Below are positions 31,487-44,900 of a DNA stretch of 64,000 bases, one piece after another (the first letter of the stretch is position 1; each line of letters starts with the position of its first letter). The notes beneath the pieces were generated by a model, which did not search any database, was not told the origin of the DNA, and worked only from the letters and a program-made list of their open reading frames with translations. The position numbers and the translations under genes are program-made. Origin of the DNA: Amphibalanus amphitrite (lineage: Eukaryota > Arthropoda > Thecostraca > Balanomorpha > Balanidae); assembly GCF_019059575.1 (NCBI RefSeq), contig NW_024881506.1, positions 1,798,001-1,862,000 on the forward strand, written 5' to 3'.

Positions 31487-33024
31487 GGCGACTAACGGAG
31501 CGAGCGAGGGGTGAGTCTTGCACGTGCGAAATTTCGAGCGGGTACCTCCAACTGACTTGTGCACGGCACCCTACTGACCGGTTTCTAGCGATGTGCCAAA
31601 TTTGAGCACAATCGGCCCAGCCGTTCTCGAGATCTGGAAGCGGCACCCTGCACGTGCGCACGTGCAAAATGGGTCCCAACTGACTTGTGCACGGCACCCT
31701 ACTAACCGGTCCCTATCTGTCTACCAAATTTGAGCGCAATCGGTCGAGCCGTTCTCGAGATCTGGAAACGACCCCTGCACGTGCGCACGTGCAGCAGCAC
31801 CCCAACTCTGGCACAAGGATGTGCAGTGCCTAGTGGGTGCCTACCTACATGCCAACTTTCAGCGCAATCGGCCAAGTAGTTACCGAGATATTGCAACAAT
31901 TACAAAACTGACACCTCTTTGTTTTGCACGTGGCACGTGCATAAGGGGTCACCCACATGCATCGGGAATAGTCCAATACTTGGTAGAAGGAATGAAGCTA
32001 CCCTACAAAATTTACCGCATGTAAATCGGTCAAGTGGTTGCTGAGATATAAGCCTCGCAAAAGCGTCCGCACGGCCGGCCGGCCGGCCGGCCGCTCATAC
32101 TCAGAAATTTCCGTTAAAGGTAGTGTGCCACCTTTGAAAGATTTCCCATTTTATTTTTCCTAGGATAAGAAGCTTCTGTTTTTACCTAATATCGCAAAAA
32201 AATAAAAAATGGGCCTGGAATAGTGCCTTTTTCGCCTAAAAGTTTATCGGTTTTTAGATATGTATAACAACTGTAGTGGGCTCACCTGCAAACAGGCGTC
32301 GGGCAACAATCGCGAATGCGGCGCACTTGTGACAATAAGCAAAGGTCATTATAGTGTTACGACCATACGACGTACGGGAATGAGTTATCAGCTGTCTAAT
32401 CGTAGACAACACAATGTCGAGCCTTAAACTGTAAGCCCGTATTGTATTGTTTCTTTTATTTGGCTGTCGAACATTATTTATGGTTTGAAATATGATTTTA
32501 TGTAAAATAATTGATATGAAAAAGCCGTCTTATAAGTTATGACCCCATTTCACCACACGCAAGTGGCAGAAATGACAATGATTAGCTGACGCATTTTTCT
32601 TGGCCGAAGTCAGAGCGCGCGGCCCGACGCACCACGCGTATTTGGAAATTCCGACCTCGACGAGCATCAGAAGCCACCTAACAGGCGTGTTCGAAACCGC
32701 AGGAGATGATGATGAACGGGTTTATCGAAACTTGATTGGATGAGCATATCGGTAATAGCGATTTCAGTGTGTGCATTTATTGTTCATAGTGGTGTGAAAT
32801 GTGGTTGGGGTACGACCGACAACCCGTCGGGGCGAATTTCGCACTGGGGTACTCAAAATTTGAAGAATTTAAGACGTTTCCATGAGTTTTGAAGGTATGG
32901 ATAAGTTCTAAAAATCCGGTTCTCCTTATCTGGGCCATTAACTCCATACGGTCCAACAAAGCTGGCACACTACCTTTAATCTAAGGAAAGACTACGCTCG
33001 CTTCGCTCGCTCCGTAATTACACT
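31487..33024. mobile_element. Putative element with ACGGAGCGAGCGA ends
   Basis: Inverted words ACGGAGCGAGCGA (31492) and TCGCTCGCTCCGTAATT (about 33002-33018) bound the stretch. Inside, the left part has near-tandem units of about 140 bp (ACTTGTGCACGGCACCCTAC, GAGCCGTTCTCGAGATCTGG), the palindromic GCACGTGCGCACGTGC, and a GGCC-rich run at 32071-32092. The 32118-32975 MITE is inserted in it. Borders are approximate. Confidence 0.5.
32118..32975. mobile_element. TTAA-flanked MITE with AGGTAGTGTGCCA ends
   Basis: TTAA lies at 32114-32117 and 32976-32979. The ends AGGTAGTGTGCCACCTTTG and, inverted, AGGTAGTGTGCCAGCTTTG differ by one base in 19. It is a second TTAA-targeting family without the G-run hairpins. 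There is no coding sequence. Confidence 0.85.
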
Positions 33025-33193
33025 ATGATTGCTAGGTACTGTACAGGTGTGCACCTGAACTAACTACTGATATACAAAACTATAAAGAATGAAAATGTGG
33101 CCCTTAAACAATGCCTACAAATACTTTGAAAAAAAACATACACAATTGCATGACACTGAAATCTGCAACATGAAATACATTCCAATTCAGCAA

Positions 33194-34589
<1,396 letters not shown>

Positions 34590-34597
34590 GTCAGGGG

Positions 34598-34892
34598 CAG
34601 GGCTGCGGAGTCGATGGATTTACGGCGACTCCGACTCCGACTCCGACTCCGGCTTTCAAAAACCAACTCCGACTCCGACTCCGACTCCGGGCAGAAATGT
34701 CGACTCCGATCGACTCCAACTCCCGACTCCGACTCCGCACACCTGGCAGGGCTGCGGAGTCGACAAATTTTCGGTGACTCCGACTCCGACTCCGGCTGAG
34801 GTTTCCAATATCGGCTCCGACTCCGACTCCGACTCCGGTCACAACTGTCGACTCCGACCGACTCCGACTCCGACTCCGACTCCGCAGCCCTG
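34598..34892. mobile_element. hAT MITE with (GACTCC)n interior
   Basis: The ends are CAGGGCTGCGGAGTCG, 16 bp inverted. The 8-bp duplication GTCAGGGG lies at 34590-34597 and 34893-34900. Nearly all of the interior is GACTCC repeats. An internal copy of the terminal sequence (CAGGGCTGCGGAGTCGACAA, about 34747) shows a tandem or nested doubling. Similar ends are common in hAT MITEs of many animals (from memory). Confidence 0.92.
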
Positions 34893-35289
34893 GTCAGGGG
34901 TGTGCCTCAGCTCCCACTTCCCAGCGCGCTGCAGCGTGTGCAGCGTCGGGCGGTGAAACAGGGCCCAGAAGTCCAAACAATTTGATTGTGGGATGATTAT
35001 TAGACATTGCTTTTTTAATAATGCAAGCAAGGAACACAAGCATGCGAAAAGCCAGCTTGGGCACAAATTCAACTATTGTCGAGTTCAGTGATCACTGATT
35101 GTACCTCAATTCATGGCCATTGATTACTTACTTTACTTGCTAGCTAATAGTTAACCATGTCATGCCTTAACCATGTCATAGCCTTATTTAATGCTTATTT
35201 CTATAACATTTTTTCGCATCAATTGACTGCACCAATGCCTATTTATGTTTCGCACCACATTTGTCAGAATCGCGCAGTTAATGAGCCAC

Positions 35290-36866
35290 GAATTCCGGTA
35301 TTGTTATAGCAGGCGTCTCACATGCTGCCACCGGTTTGGGAAAAGTCGCTAGATTCGTCAGGTCTAGAGATATTTCTACCAAGTCGCTACATAGGGTAAT
35401 CACAAAGCGGTGATTTCAAAAACGGAGTCAGTTTTTTTTTTCTGAGCTGGCGGGGGGGGGGGCGTTTGGGGGGATTGCCCCCTTGCCGATAGCTCGGGAA
35501 CGGCTGATCGGAGCCAGGCTTGCAAGGCGGCGTTGGAAAGCGGTCGAGTAGACAAGCCTAATTAGTAATGCAAACTATCATCGGGATACTGGGGGGCGTA
35601 GGGGGGGATTGCCCCCTTGCCGATAGCTCGGGAACGGCTGATCGGAGCCAGGCTTGCAAGGCGGCGTTGGAAAGCGGTCGAGTAGACAAGCCTAATTAGT
35701 AATGCAAACTATCATCGGGATACGGCGGGGGGGGGCGTAGGGGGGGATTGCCCCCTTGCCGATAGCTCGGGAACGGCTGATCGGAGCCAAGAGCCAAGAG
35801 ACCGCTTTCCAACGCCGCCTTGCAAGCCTGGCTCCGATCAGGGATCGGTCAAGGGGCAATTAAGCACCCCCGTATCCGATGATAATTTGCATTACTAATT
35901 AGGCTTGTCTACTCGAACGATTTCCAACGCTGCCTTGCAAGCCTGGCTCCGATCAGCCGTTCCCGAGCTATCGGCAAGGGGAGCAATCCCCCCTACGCCC
36001 CCCCCCAGTATCCCGATGATAGTTTGCATTACTAATTAGGCTTGTCTACTCGACCGCTTTCCAACGCCGCCTTGCAAGCCTGCCGCCTGGCTCAGATCAG
36101 CCGTTCCCGAGCTATCGGCAAGGGTGCAATCCCCCTAAACGCACCCCCCTTCCCCTAGTATCCCGATGAGAGTGACTTGTCTACTCGAACGCTTTCCAAT
36201 GCCGCCTTGCAAGCCTGGCTCCGATCAGCCGTTCCCGAGCTATCGGTCAGGGGGGCAATCCCCCCAAACGCACCCCCCCCCCCTAGTATCCCGATGATAG
36301 TGACTTGTCTACTCGAACGCTTTCCAACGCCGCCTTGCAAGCCTGGCCCCGATCAGCCGTTCCCGAGCTATTGGTCAAGGGCAACACCCCCCCCCCACAC
36401 ACACGCCCCCCCCCAGTATCGCGATGATAGTATGCATTACTAATTAAGTAATTAGGCTTGTCTACTCGAACGCTTTCCAACGCCGCCTTGCAAGCCTGGC
36501 TCCGATCAGCCGTTCCCGAGCTATCGGCAAGGGGGGCAATCCCCCCTACGCCCCCCCCCCCCAGTATCCCGATGATAGTTTGCATTACTAATTAGGCTTG
36601 TCTACTCGACCGCTTTCCAACGCCGCCTTGCAAGCCTGGCTCAGATCAGCCGTTCCCGAGCTATCGGCAAGGGGGGCAATCCCCCCCAAACGCCCCCCCC
36701 CCCGCCAGCTCAGAAAAAAAAACTGACTCCGTTTTTGAAATCACCGCTATGTGATTATACCCTATATAGCGACTTGGTAGAAATATCTCTAGACCTGACG
36801 AATCTAGCGACTTTTCCCATACCGGTGGCAGCATGTGAGACGCCTGCTATCATAATACCCGAATTC
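35290..36866. mobile_element. Foldback element: inverted arms plus about 10 tandem units
   Basis: The outer arms (35290-35450 and 36700-36866) are inverted copies, beginning GAATTCCGGTATTG and including CTAGAGATATTTCTACC. Between them run units of about 135 bp (CGATAGCTCGGGAACGGCTG, AGGCTTGCAAGGCGGCGTTG, AAACTATCATCGGGATAC). There are about three in one direction up to about 35795 and then about seven in the opposite direction. Each unit carries its own G-run/C-run block. The whole 1.58 kb could fold on itself. No coding sequence or target duplication found. Confidence 0.88.
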
Positions 36867-36939
36867 CTAGCTCGTAGTTCACGTTTTTTATTTCACTGAC
36901 GAATCCACAGGGGAGCAATGCCGCTTCAACCCTATTGGC

Positions 36940-38022
36940 CGTAGTGTCTAACGGTGGCGGCCATATTGCGCAGACCAGAAACCGGCTGCCGCCTGTGTTG
37001 AGGAATAGGGAATTCGGGACCTCGATTTACGTTTGCGGCCGCCGTATCCGTTACGTTCAAGTTACGTAGATACGGAACCCGGCGTCTTACGCAGAATTGA
37101 GTGGGGAACACGATCGTATCTTCAGAATTCCTCAAATTCACTCGCCTGACCTACATTTGCCCCGGCCGAGGGGGTTGATTGAACCCACCTCGCTAATGCA
37201 CCGCTAATTAAACTAGAATTAAGCGGTAAAGTGGTCGTATGCGGCAAAGTATAATGCAGAGTGACTGGTAGGAACCCGCTGTAAGGGTCTCAGGTCAACC
37301 GGTGACCTCTGAGGTCAGGTCAAGTGATCTAAGGCACGGGTTCGGTTTTTGGTAAATAACTTCGCCAAAAATGGCCGTAGAGCCGCGATTTTGGCATCAT
37401 CGTGTTCAGCTAGCTCAGGCGCATCGAGTGATATACTTTTTGTTCGGGTCAGGTCAACTTAGGGTGTTGACCTCAGGTCAAGGTCAGGTCAGCACCCCCA
37501 GGTCACGAAGCTGGTCGAAAGAGGTCATGTCGCATATCATTCGATTCGGCAGGTCTTCCTGAGTCCATTGGTGGCTTTCCCGACTCGCTAGCTCAATTTG
37601 ATCGGGAGTTATTGAAGAAAAATGGTGACCCTTGTGACGTCACAAATGACGTCACGCAAGGGCAACAATGCAAATATAAAGCATAGAACCTTGCAAAGAG
37701 TGCATGAAATCATGATTTTGTATGCTTGAGATAGTTTCAGATCATTCTCGGCGCCAAAATAACAATTTTCATATTTCCCCATTGACTTATAAGGGTTTAA
37801 CGTATTAGTTCCTTATAGCTGATGATTTTTTAGGATTTCATCTTGTTCTCCACTCAATTCTGCGTAAGATGCCGGGTTCCGTGTCCACATAGCTTGAGCG
37901 TAACGGGTGCAGCGACCGCAAACGTAAATCGAGGTCCCGAATTCCCTATTCCCCAACACAGGCGGCGGCCGCTTTCTGGTCTGCGCAACATGGCGGCACC
38001 GTTGGACACCATTTGGCGGCCG
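36940..38022. mobile_element. Element with about 175-bp inverted arms around TTAA-family sequence
   Basis: The left arm 36940-37111 and right arm 37848-38022 are inverted copies (GACCTCGATTTACGTTTGC, GGAACCCGGCGTCTTACGC on the left). The centre at 37290-37810 matches, in inverse, the CCCTCG-type TTAA element (19900-20160 and 20690-20840, then 24064-24240). It preserves the unsplit version of the 20845 TA site. The order of insertion between arms and centre is unclear. Confidence 0.65.
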
Positions 38023-38904
38023 ATGCGCATTCCACATTATAGAGTTCAGTGGACGAATCAAAAACCACAGTCCACAAATCAGTTTGCCGAACGGAACGAC
38101 GCAAACTGATTTTTTTCATGTGCCAATGAAAAAAAATGTGGATACGAGAAAATGTGCTACGAATATTTGCGCTTACGAATTACGATGAAAATATGCGAGA
38201 CGATTGTCGAAGAAATGCGTAACAATGAACAAAGAAATGCGCGAACTTTTGCGAACGAAGAAATGCGGACAAATAGTCGCGCGACCGGCGACGAATGAAC
38301 GCCTACGAGGATTTGTCCTGGAATCTAGTGCAGGCGCTCATGGCCTTACGCTCATGGCTCATCTTTGACATCTAGGTTTCGCTACGACAAACAATTCGCA
38401 TCTAACTTTCACTCGCATTCCCCATTCCCGTGGAGGGGTATTTGGCAGAGGTTAGGAGGAGGCGCGTAACAGCACGGTTCCGGCCGGGGGCACGGCCGCC
38501 ACTAGCGCTGACCTCGGGACCAGTGGCGCCCGCACCGAGCGGCCCCGGGGGCGGACGTCCGCGCGATGGCCGGCCCTCACCGACACCAGCCCAGTGCGGA
38601 AACAACACCACTGCTGCGCCACAAGCTGGCAGCCGCTTCCGACATGGGTCCGGCCGGAAATGAGTCGCGCTGTGATGCTCACGGCAGATCAAGGTAGCTC
38701 GGTGGACGGTTTAAATGCACTCGCCCGCCGGGTGGGAGGACAGTGCAGATCCACACCGGGCCGAGCGGACGGGTGGTAGTCGCCGAGGACCCGCGATCTC
38801 CATCCAGTGATAGTGGGGCTGGTCTGGCCCAGCCAGTGACACCCATACAGGGACGCACTGAAGTGACTCCGCGGTCCGTCACTCAGCCACCTCGCACGAT
38901 CAGT

Positions 38905-41900
38905 ATGGCCAGAATCGTGGCGCTGATCTCGTTCATCGGAGCATCTCTCCACGGAGCGTCAGCAATGAACTGTGAGTTTAAGTCTCCGCCCGCTGGCCTG
39001 TGGCAACCTTTCATGAGAAATCAAACCCGTACCTACACTGGACTCAATTAAAAACGCCTTGTTGCCAGCGATTCGTGATAACCACTCATACGCCGCATAT
39101 TCGAGCAATGCAAAATATTCTCTGAAGTCTGATATGGAAAAAGATTTGTGCTTTTGGTTAAAACGAATTTAAAATAGACCAATGTTTTCAACCACACAAA
39201 AGTCAAAATATTTCCTCGCCAATGGGTCAGAACAAGGACTGCGTCGAAACTAGCAAGAAACTCTTATTGCGAGCAGCATGCTCAACGCGGCAAGTCGCCG
39301 TGCCATGTGCAGCCCGATAGGTATCGTAAGCATATGGTAGTGTCGGCATCGGTATCGATAGCGGACCGGTGTGCCGTCACAATTTGTCATGCCGTGCGGT
39401 TCGAGCGCATGTCCTCCAACTGTCCTGTATAGCGTGGTGAGTAGTGACGTGACCTGCCCGACCCTGTAGACGCTCTCAGCCGGTGGCGCGGCCGTCCAGT
39501 TGTTCAGACGTTGTCCGTGTCTGTGCCGGCAGTGGCCGACGTGCCGTGCGGAGTGCGGCAGCTGTCCGGCCGCCAGGGCCGCGTCAAGGGCGGCCAGGAG
39601 GCGCACCGCGGCCAGTTCCCCTGGTCGGCCTCCATCCATGTCGAGCACGGCGGCCACTTCTGCATGGGCTCCGTCATCAGCAGCCGCTACGTGCTGACGG
39701 CGGCGCACTGCTTCGACGGCCGGCCGGCCGACAAGTTCACGGTCACCGTGGGCGCTCAGGACCTGAGCTCGACCGAGCCGGGCCGGGTCACCGTCTCTCC
39801 TGCCGAGAAGATCGTCCACCAGGGTTACAAAGCCGGCCAATTTGATGACGACATCGCCCTGCTCAGACTCGATGCGGAGGTGAGTGCCAACGACAGCGGA
39901 GGCAGTCGCAGCAGCAGCGCCGAATCTATTTGCTTGTATTTGTTACGAATTGTATTTGCTTACCATTCACATTTTACATTTATCGGTGCATTTTTCGGCG
40001 ATTGTCGACATAAGTATCAATTATTGTCCTGAAAAGGATGTCATCTGGAAACCTTTGGTTTTGAACGCCTTTTTGCCGTTTTATTCAAAAATCAAATTGT
40101 ACGAGTATCTATTCTAAATCTGAAACGGACATCGCGGACACCACGTCACAACAGCAGTTTGCTGTGAGCAGTTGATGTTGCCTAAATTGTACATGACGCT
40201 GTCGTTCTACATACGCAGTTGGCGTGGAGCGACTACATCCAGCCGATCTGTCCGGCGGCCGGTGACGTGAGTAGCGACCGGCGGGATAAGTAAACTGACT
40301 GTCTGCTTCCAACTGCCCCGTTACGGAGAGGGAAGGTGGCGAGGGGGTGGAGTGGGAGACAAGGGTGGGGCGGGATGGAGAGGGGACGGAAGTGAACGAG
40401 GTTGACCGCGCACGACTGCTAAGTCCTGTGACCTGTTTGTTTACATGCTTTTTAAGTTGACCACGGGAAGTAAGATGTGAAATACAATGGGTAACAACTC
40501 TGCTTGCCTATACACTGTTTGAATTGCGCTTGAAGTACTTTTTTGCTGTTTGTTTTTGTCAGTGACAGCGCCACCTCGATGAGCGCAATCCCACCTAACT
40601 GGAAGAATGTGTCGCGTAACTTATGTTTAGTCGCGCCACTTCAGGGTTTTCGCGCCACCTCAGGGCACCGGCAACTCTGTCTCCACACCTAACCCAGTGA
40701 ACTACAAGGGCAGAGTTTCATCGTTAGCAACCACTTCGCCATTTAGCTTGGGGGTGTGATAACAGAGTTTTGGATTGAATCCCATTTCGAGAATTGACTG
40801 TTAACTGGACCGTTTTCACAATGCTATACCTAACATGCACCGGGTAAATGCACTCGTACTATATGCACCAATGTCATCTATGTCAATGCTGTTTGACTTT
40901 TGTGTCTCTGGGTGACGTCGTGATTTTTCCTATGTTTAAGTATTCTGGTGAGCGCCGCCGCGGGGCCTGTGGGGTGCCGCCCGCCTGCTGCGCTGAAAGC
41001 CTGTACAGCGCTGTAACCCGCCACTGGAGGAGATGTCGTCAGCTGTCCTCGGAACCTCTCTTGATCTGGACTTCTTCATCTGGTGTAGGTGACTGTTTTC
41101 CCAATAAATCCTACTTACCTAATCCTATCCCCACTCATCATACGTATTATCGGAGCAACTTGACACGTTCATTCAGCTATTATACACCTCAGCACACTCA
41201 CTTTACACATGCCCAAAAGAGACTTCTGACGCTCTTGCACAACCTTCTAAATCTTCTGCTTATTGGGGGTGTCGAACTCAACCCAGGTCCAGTCAACAAA
41301 AAACTGAAAATTTCCCACGCCAATGTCAACAGCATCACTGCAAGCGACAGACTTGACGAGCTTTCTCACTTTGCCCGTATTAACGATGTTGACATCATTT
41401 GCCTGACAGAGACAAAACTCGACAATAACGTCCACCCGAGCCTGTACCACCTCCCTGGTTACTCTGAGCCACTAACTCGACACCGAACACGTCATGGTGG
41501 GGGCGTGGCACTGTACACCAGGTCAAACCTGGCAGTGCACAGACTGACCGACTTCGAGTCGAACGATATAGAGTGGATCTGGGCCAATGTTAAAATAGGT
41601 GAAAAATCAATAATTGTGTGCTGCATTTACATTCCGCCCAACCCCTCGGCGCAGCAACAGTTTGACTTCTCAGAAAGATTAAAGGAAAATGTGCTGAAGG
41701 CCCAGGCTTTCAGAGCGTCTTCTATAGTACTGTTGGGTGACTTAAATTGTGGTAACATTTTCCTCAGTAACAGTAGCGTAACGCACAGCGGGATCAATAG
41801 CTTCGATCGCCTGCTGTTCGACACATATGCCGAGGTTGACATGCATCAGCTTATTTGCGAGCCAACACGGAAATCTGTCAACTGTTTCAATTTAAGAGAC

Positions 41901-44900
41901 CAAATTGCGGTGTCAGACGTTCAGAGTGTCATGCAGAGCGGCACTTTGTCACCTTTCTCTAACATTGACCACATGCCGGTTTACGTTACACTTGACATAG
42001 AAACCACAAAGGCTGACACGAGGACCACCCATGTGGTGTGGGACTATGCTAATATGGATCATGCGCTACTCATTAATCTCCTCATTGGAGTCAGCTGGGA
42101 TGTTATTTTAGATCAAGACTTGGACAGGGCAACAAATGATTTTACGGAAACAATACTAGCTGCAGCTTCTAAAGCGATTCAAAAGCGCCGAATTACTGTT
42201 AGGGATGCAGATAAATCTTGGATGACACCAACACTAAAACGTTTCATTCGGAAACGAGAAAGGTTATTTCGGATAGCCAAACGCACTGATTCGCCGAGTG
42301 ATTGGGAGAGATGGCGACAGCAGAGGAATGCTACCTCAGATCTTAACAAACGGCTCAAAAAGTCGTATTTAATTCAACAGTCGCAAAGATTAGTAGCCGA
42401 AAAACAAAATCCGCGCAGATATCACGCGATTCTGAAACAAATGATTGGAAAACGCAAAACATCTCAGATACCACCGCTCGTAAAACCCGATGGTGAACTA
42501 GCTACAGGAGACAAAGAAAAGGCGGACGTACTAAATTCCCATTTTGCCAAGCAATCAACTTCAGAAAGACCAGCGGAGCTCCCTCCTCCCCCTGAGTCAG
42601 TTATTCCCGAATTGGGCGACATCTTGGTTACCGAGCAGGAAGTTCTGAACGCGCTTAATTCGTTAAATGTTAACAAATCTTGTGGACCCGATAATCTACC
42701 CAACAAGATAATTAAGTTAGTAGCTATTTTAATTTATGAACCTCTTGCCGCCCTTTTTAACAAGTCATTGTCGGAGGGAAGATTTCCTTCTAGCTGGAAG
42801 GAGGCCAGAGTTACAGCTATTTTTAAAAGAAAGGGTTCTGCATCTCACCCAACCAATTACAGGCCTATCAGTTTGTTGCCCTGTCTATCAAAAATTTTCG
42901 AGCGCCTTGTTTTTAAGCGTATTTACCAGCATCTTACCGACAACAGGCTTTTATCAGAAACGCAGAGTGGCTACCGTCCGACGCACAGCACCCAGCTGCA
43001 GTTGGTCTATCTAACCCATAAACTGTATGAAGCATTGAATAGTAATCGTGCTTTTACAATCATATATCTTGATGTAGCCAAATACTTTGATCGCATACCA
43101 CACAAAGGGCTGCTTTTTAAATGTGAACATTTTTTTGGAGTTACAGGGAAGGCCCTTGAATGGCTAGGATCGTACCTTGCGGACAGGAAGCAAAGTGTCG
43201 CTGTCGGAAACGAAATTTCAGCGCCGCAGAAAATTACAGCGGGCTGCCCACAAGGGTCCGTGTTGGGGCCTTTGCTTGCCTTAATGTATCTGAACGACAT
43301 TGAGGCAGTCACCACCAGTCCTACGCTTTTATTTGCGGATGACACCGCAATTTTCCTAGCACACAGACACAGCTCGCAAGAAGCAAAGGTGCAGCTCCAA
43401 ACAGATCTAGACGCAATTGTACAATTCGGTAGAACGTGGGGGATTACCTTTAACGCGCAAAAGACCGTGCAGCAGACGTTTTCTAATAAATTACCAAGTC
43501 AGCCTCCTAAACTGTTATTTGACGGGGAACCTGTATCAATACAGGAAAGCCATAAGCACCTGGGAGTTATTTTTTCAACAGATTTACGCTTCCATAAGCA
43601 TATCAATGATGTAATTTGTAAAATTAATAAGTCACTTGGTCCACTCTATGCCGTAGCTGACTATCTTCCGCGAAACACTCTGAACTTGATTTACAAAATT
43701 TATTTGCGACCTATATTCGATTATTGCGATGTGGTGTATGACTCGAATATTACTGTGACTGACGCTATGCGACTAGAGCGAGTGCAGCTCAAAATCGCCA
43801 GACTTGTGACATGTGCTCATAGAAGGTCGCCGACGAACGACCTGCTGCGCGACGTTGGGTGGGAAACGTTGAAAACAAGACGTACAGTACACAAACTCTC
43901 AGAATTCTACAAGATTAACAGCGAACACATCGCCACGCCACAATTTCTCAATCACATCGCACTCTCCACACGCAACCAGGACACACGAAGAGTGTTGCGA
44001 AACGCAGACAACATCACAACACATCACTGCCGCCTGTCATCATTCCGGAATTCCTTTCTCCCTGACTCCATATCCAAATGGAATTCGCTCAGTGCTGAGA
44101 CACAAAATCAGCCTAACCTTAAGTCCTTTGGGAAGGCAGTCACCAAACACTACGGTGTTCAAAAACCTCCTCATTACTATTTTCTTGGTACCAAATTGGG
44201 TAATAAGCTAAATACAAGGCTGAGACTAAAAACATCCGAACTCAATGCTCACCTCTTCAGGATTGGACTGACACAGTCTCCTCAGTGCAGATGTGGCTAT
44301 AAAAATGAGGGGTCAAGGCATTTCATCTTGTTTTGCCAAATATTCGCCACCTCCAGAATTAAACTTATTCAAAACGTAGTCACAGTGTTTCCTGAGTTTA
44401 TAAATATGACCGATTCTACGAAAGTAGACGTACTTTTAACAGGCTCATTTCTAACGGAAAGCCAACAGGCAGCTGTCGCTGCCTCCTTCCAGTCTTTCTT
44501 AATAGAAACAGGGCGACTCTAATCAGCGATTGCTCGGTTTTGGCGGGGCGGCATCTCGCGGGCTCCCTGGCGGCGGCCGCTGGAACTGCGCTTTTTGTCG
44601 GGTAGGGTCGTGCGGGGCGGCGCTGTTGTCGGCGGTGGCTTGGTTCGGCTGACCGGGAGAGGTGCCTAGACATAGCCCAGACATTTGGGCTGTGCACCAA
44701 TCCCAGGACGTTCATCATGCCTATATATGTTGCACATATGTGAAATACAGATGAGATGAGATGAGATGAGATCTGCCTCTCCACGGAGGATGCCAAAACC
44801 TTCGTGGGAATGAGAGGGATCATTGCCGGCTGGGGCTACCTCGACGAATGGCGGAAAGGTACGGCGAACGCACTTCATCAGTTTTCGTTGTGTGACGCAA

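Noticed and set aside
39250..39840. Minus-strand 196-codon frame
   Set aside because: Antisense of protease exon 2, which has the catalytic His and Asp in the plus frame.
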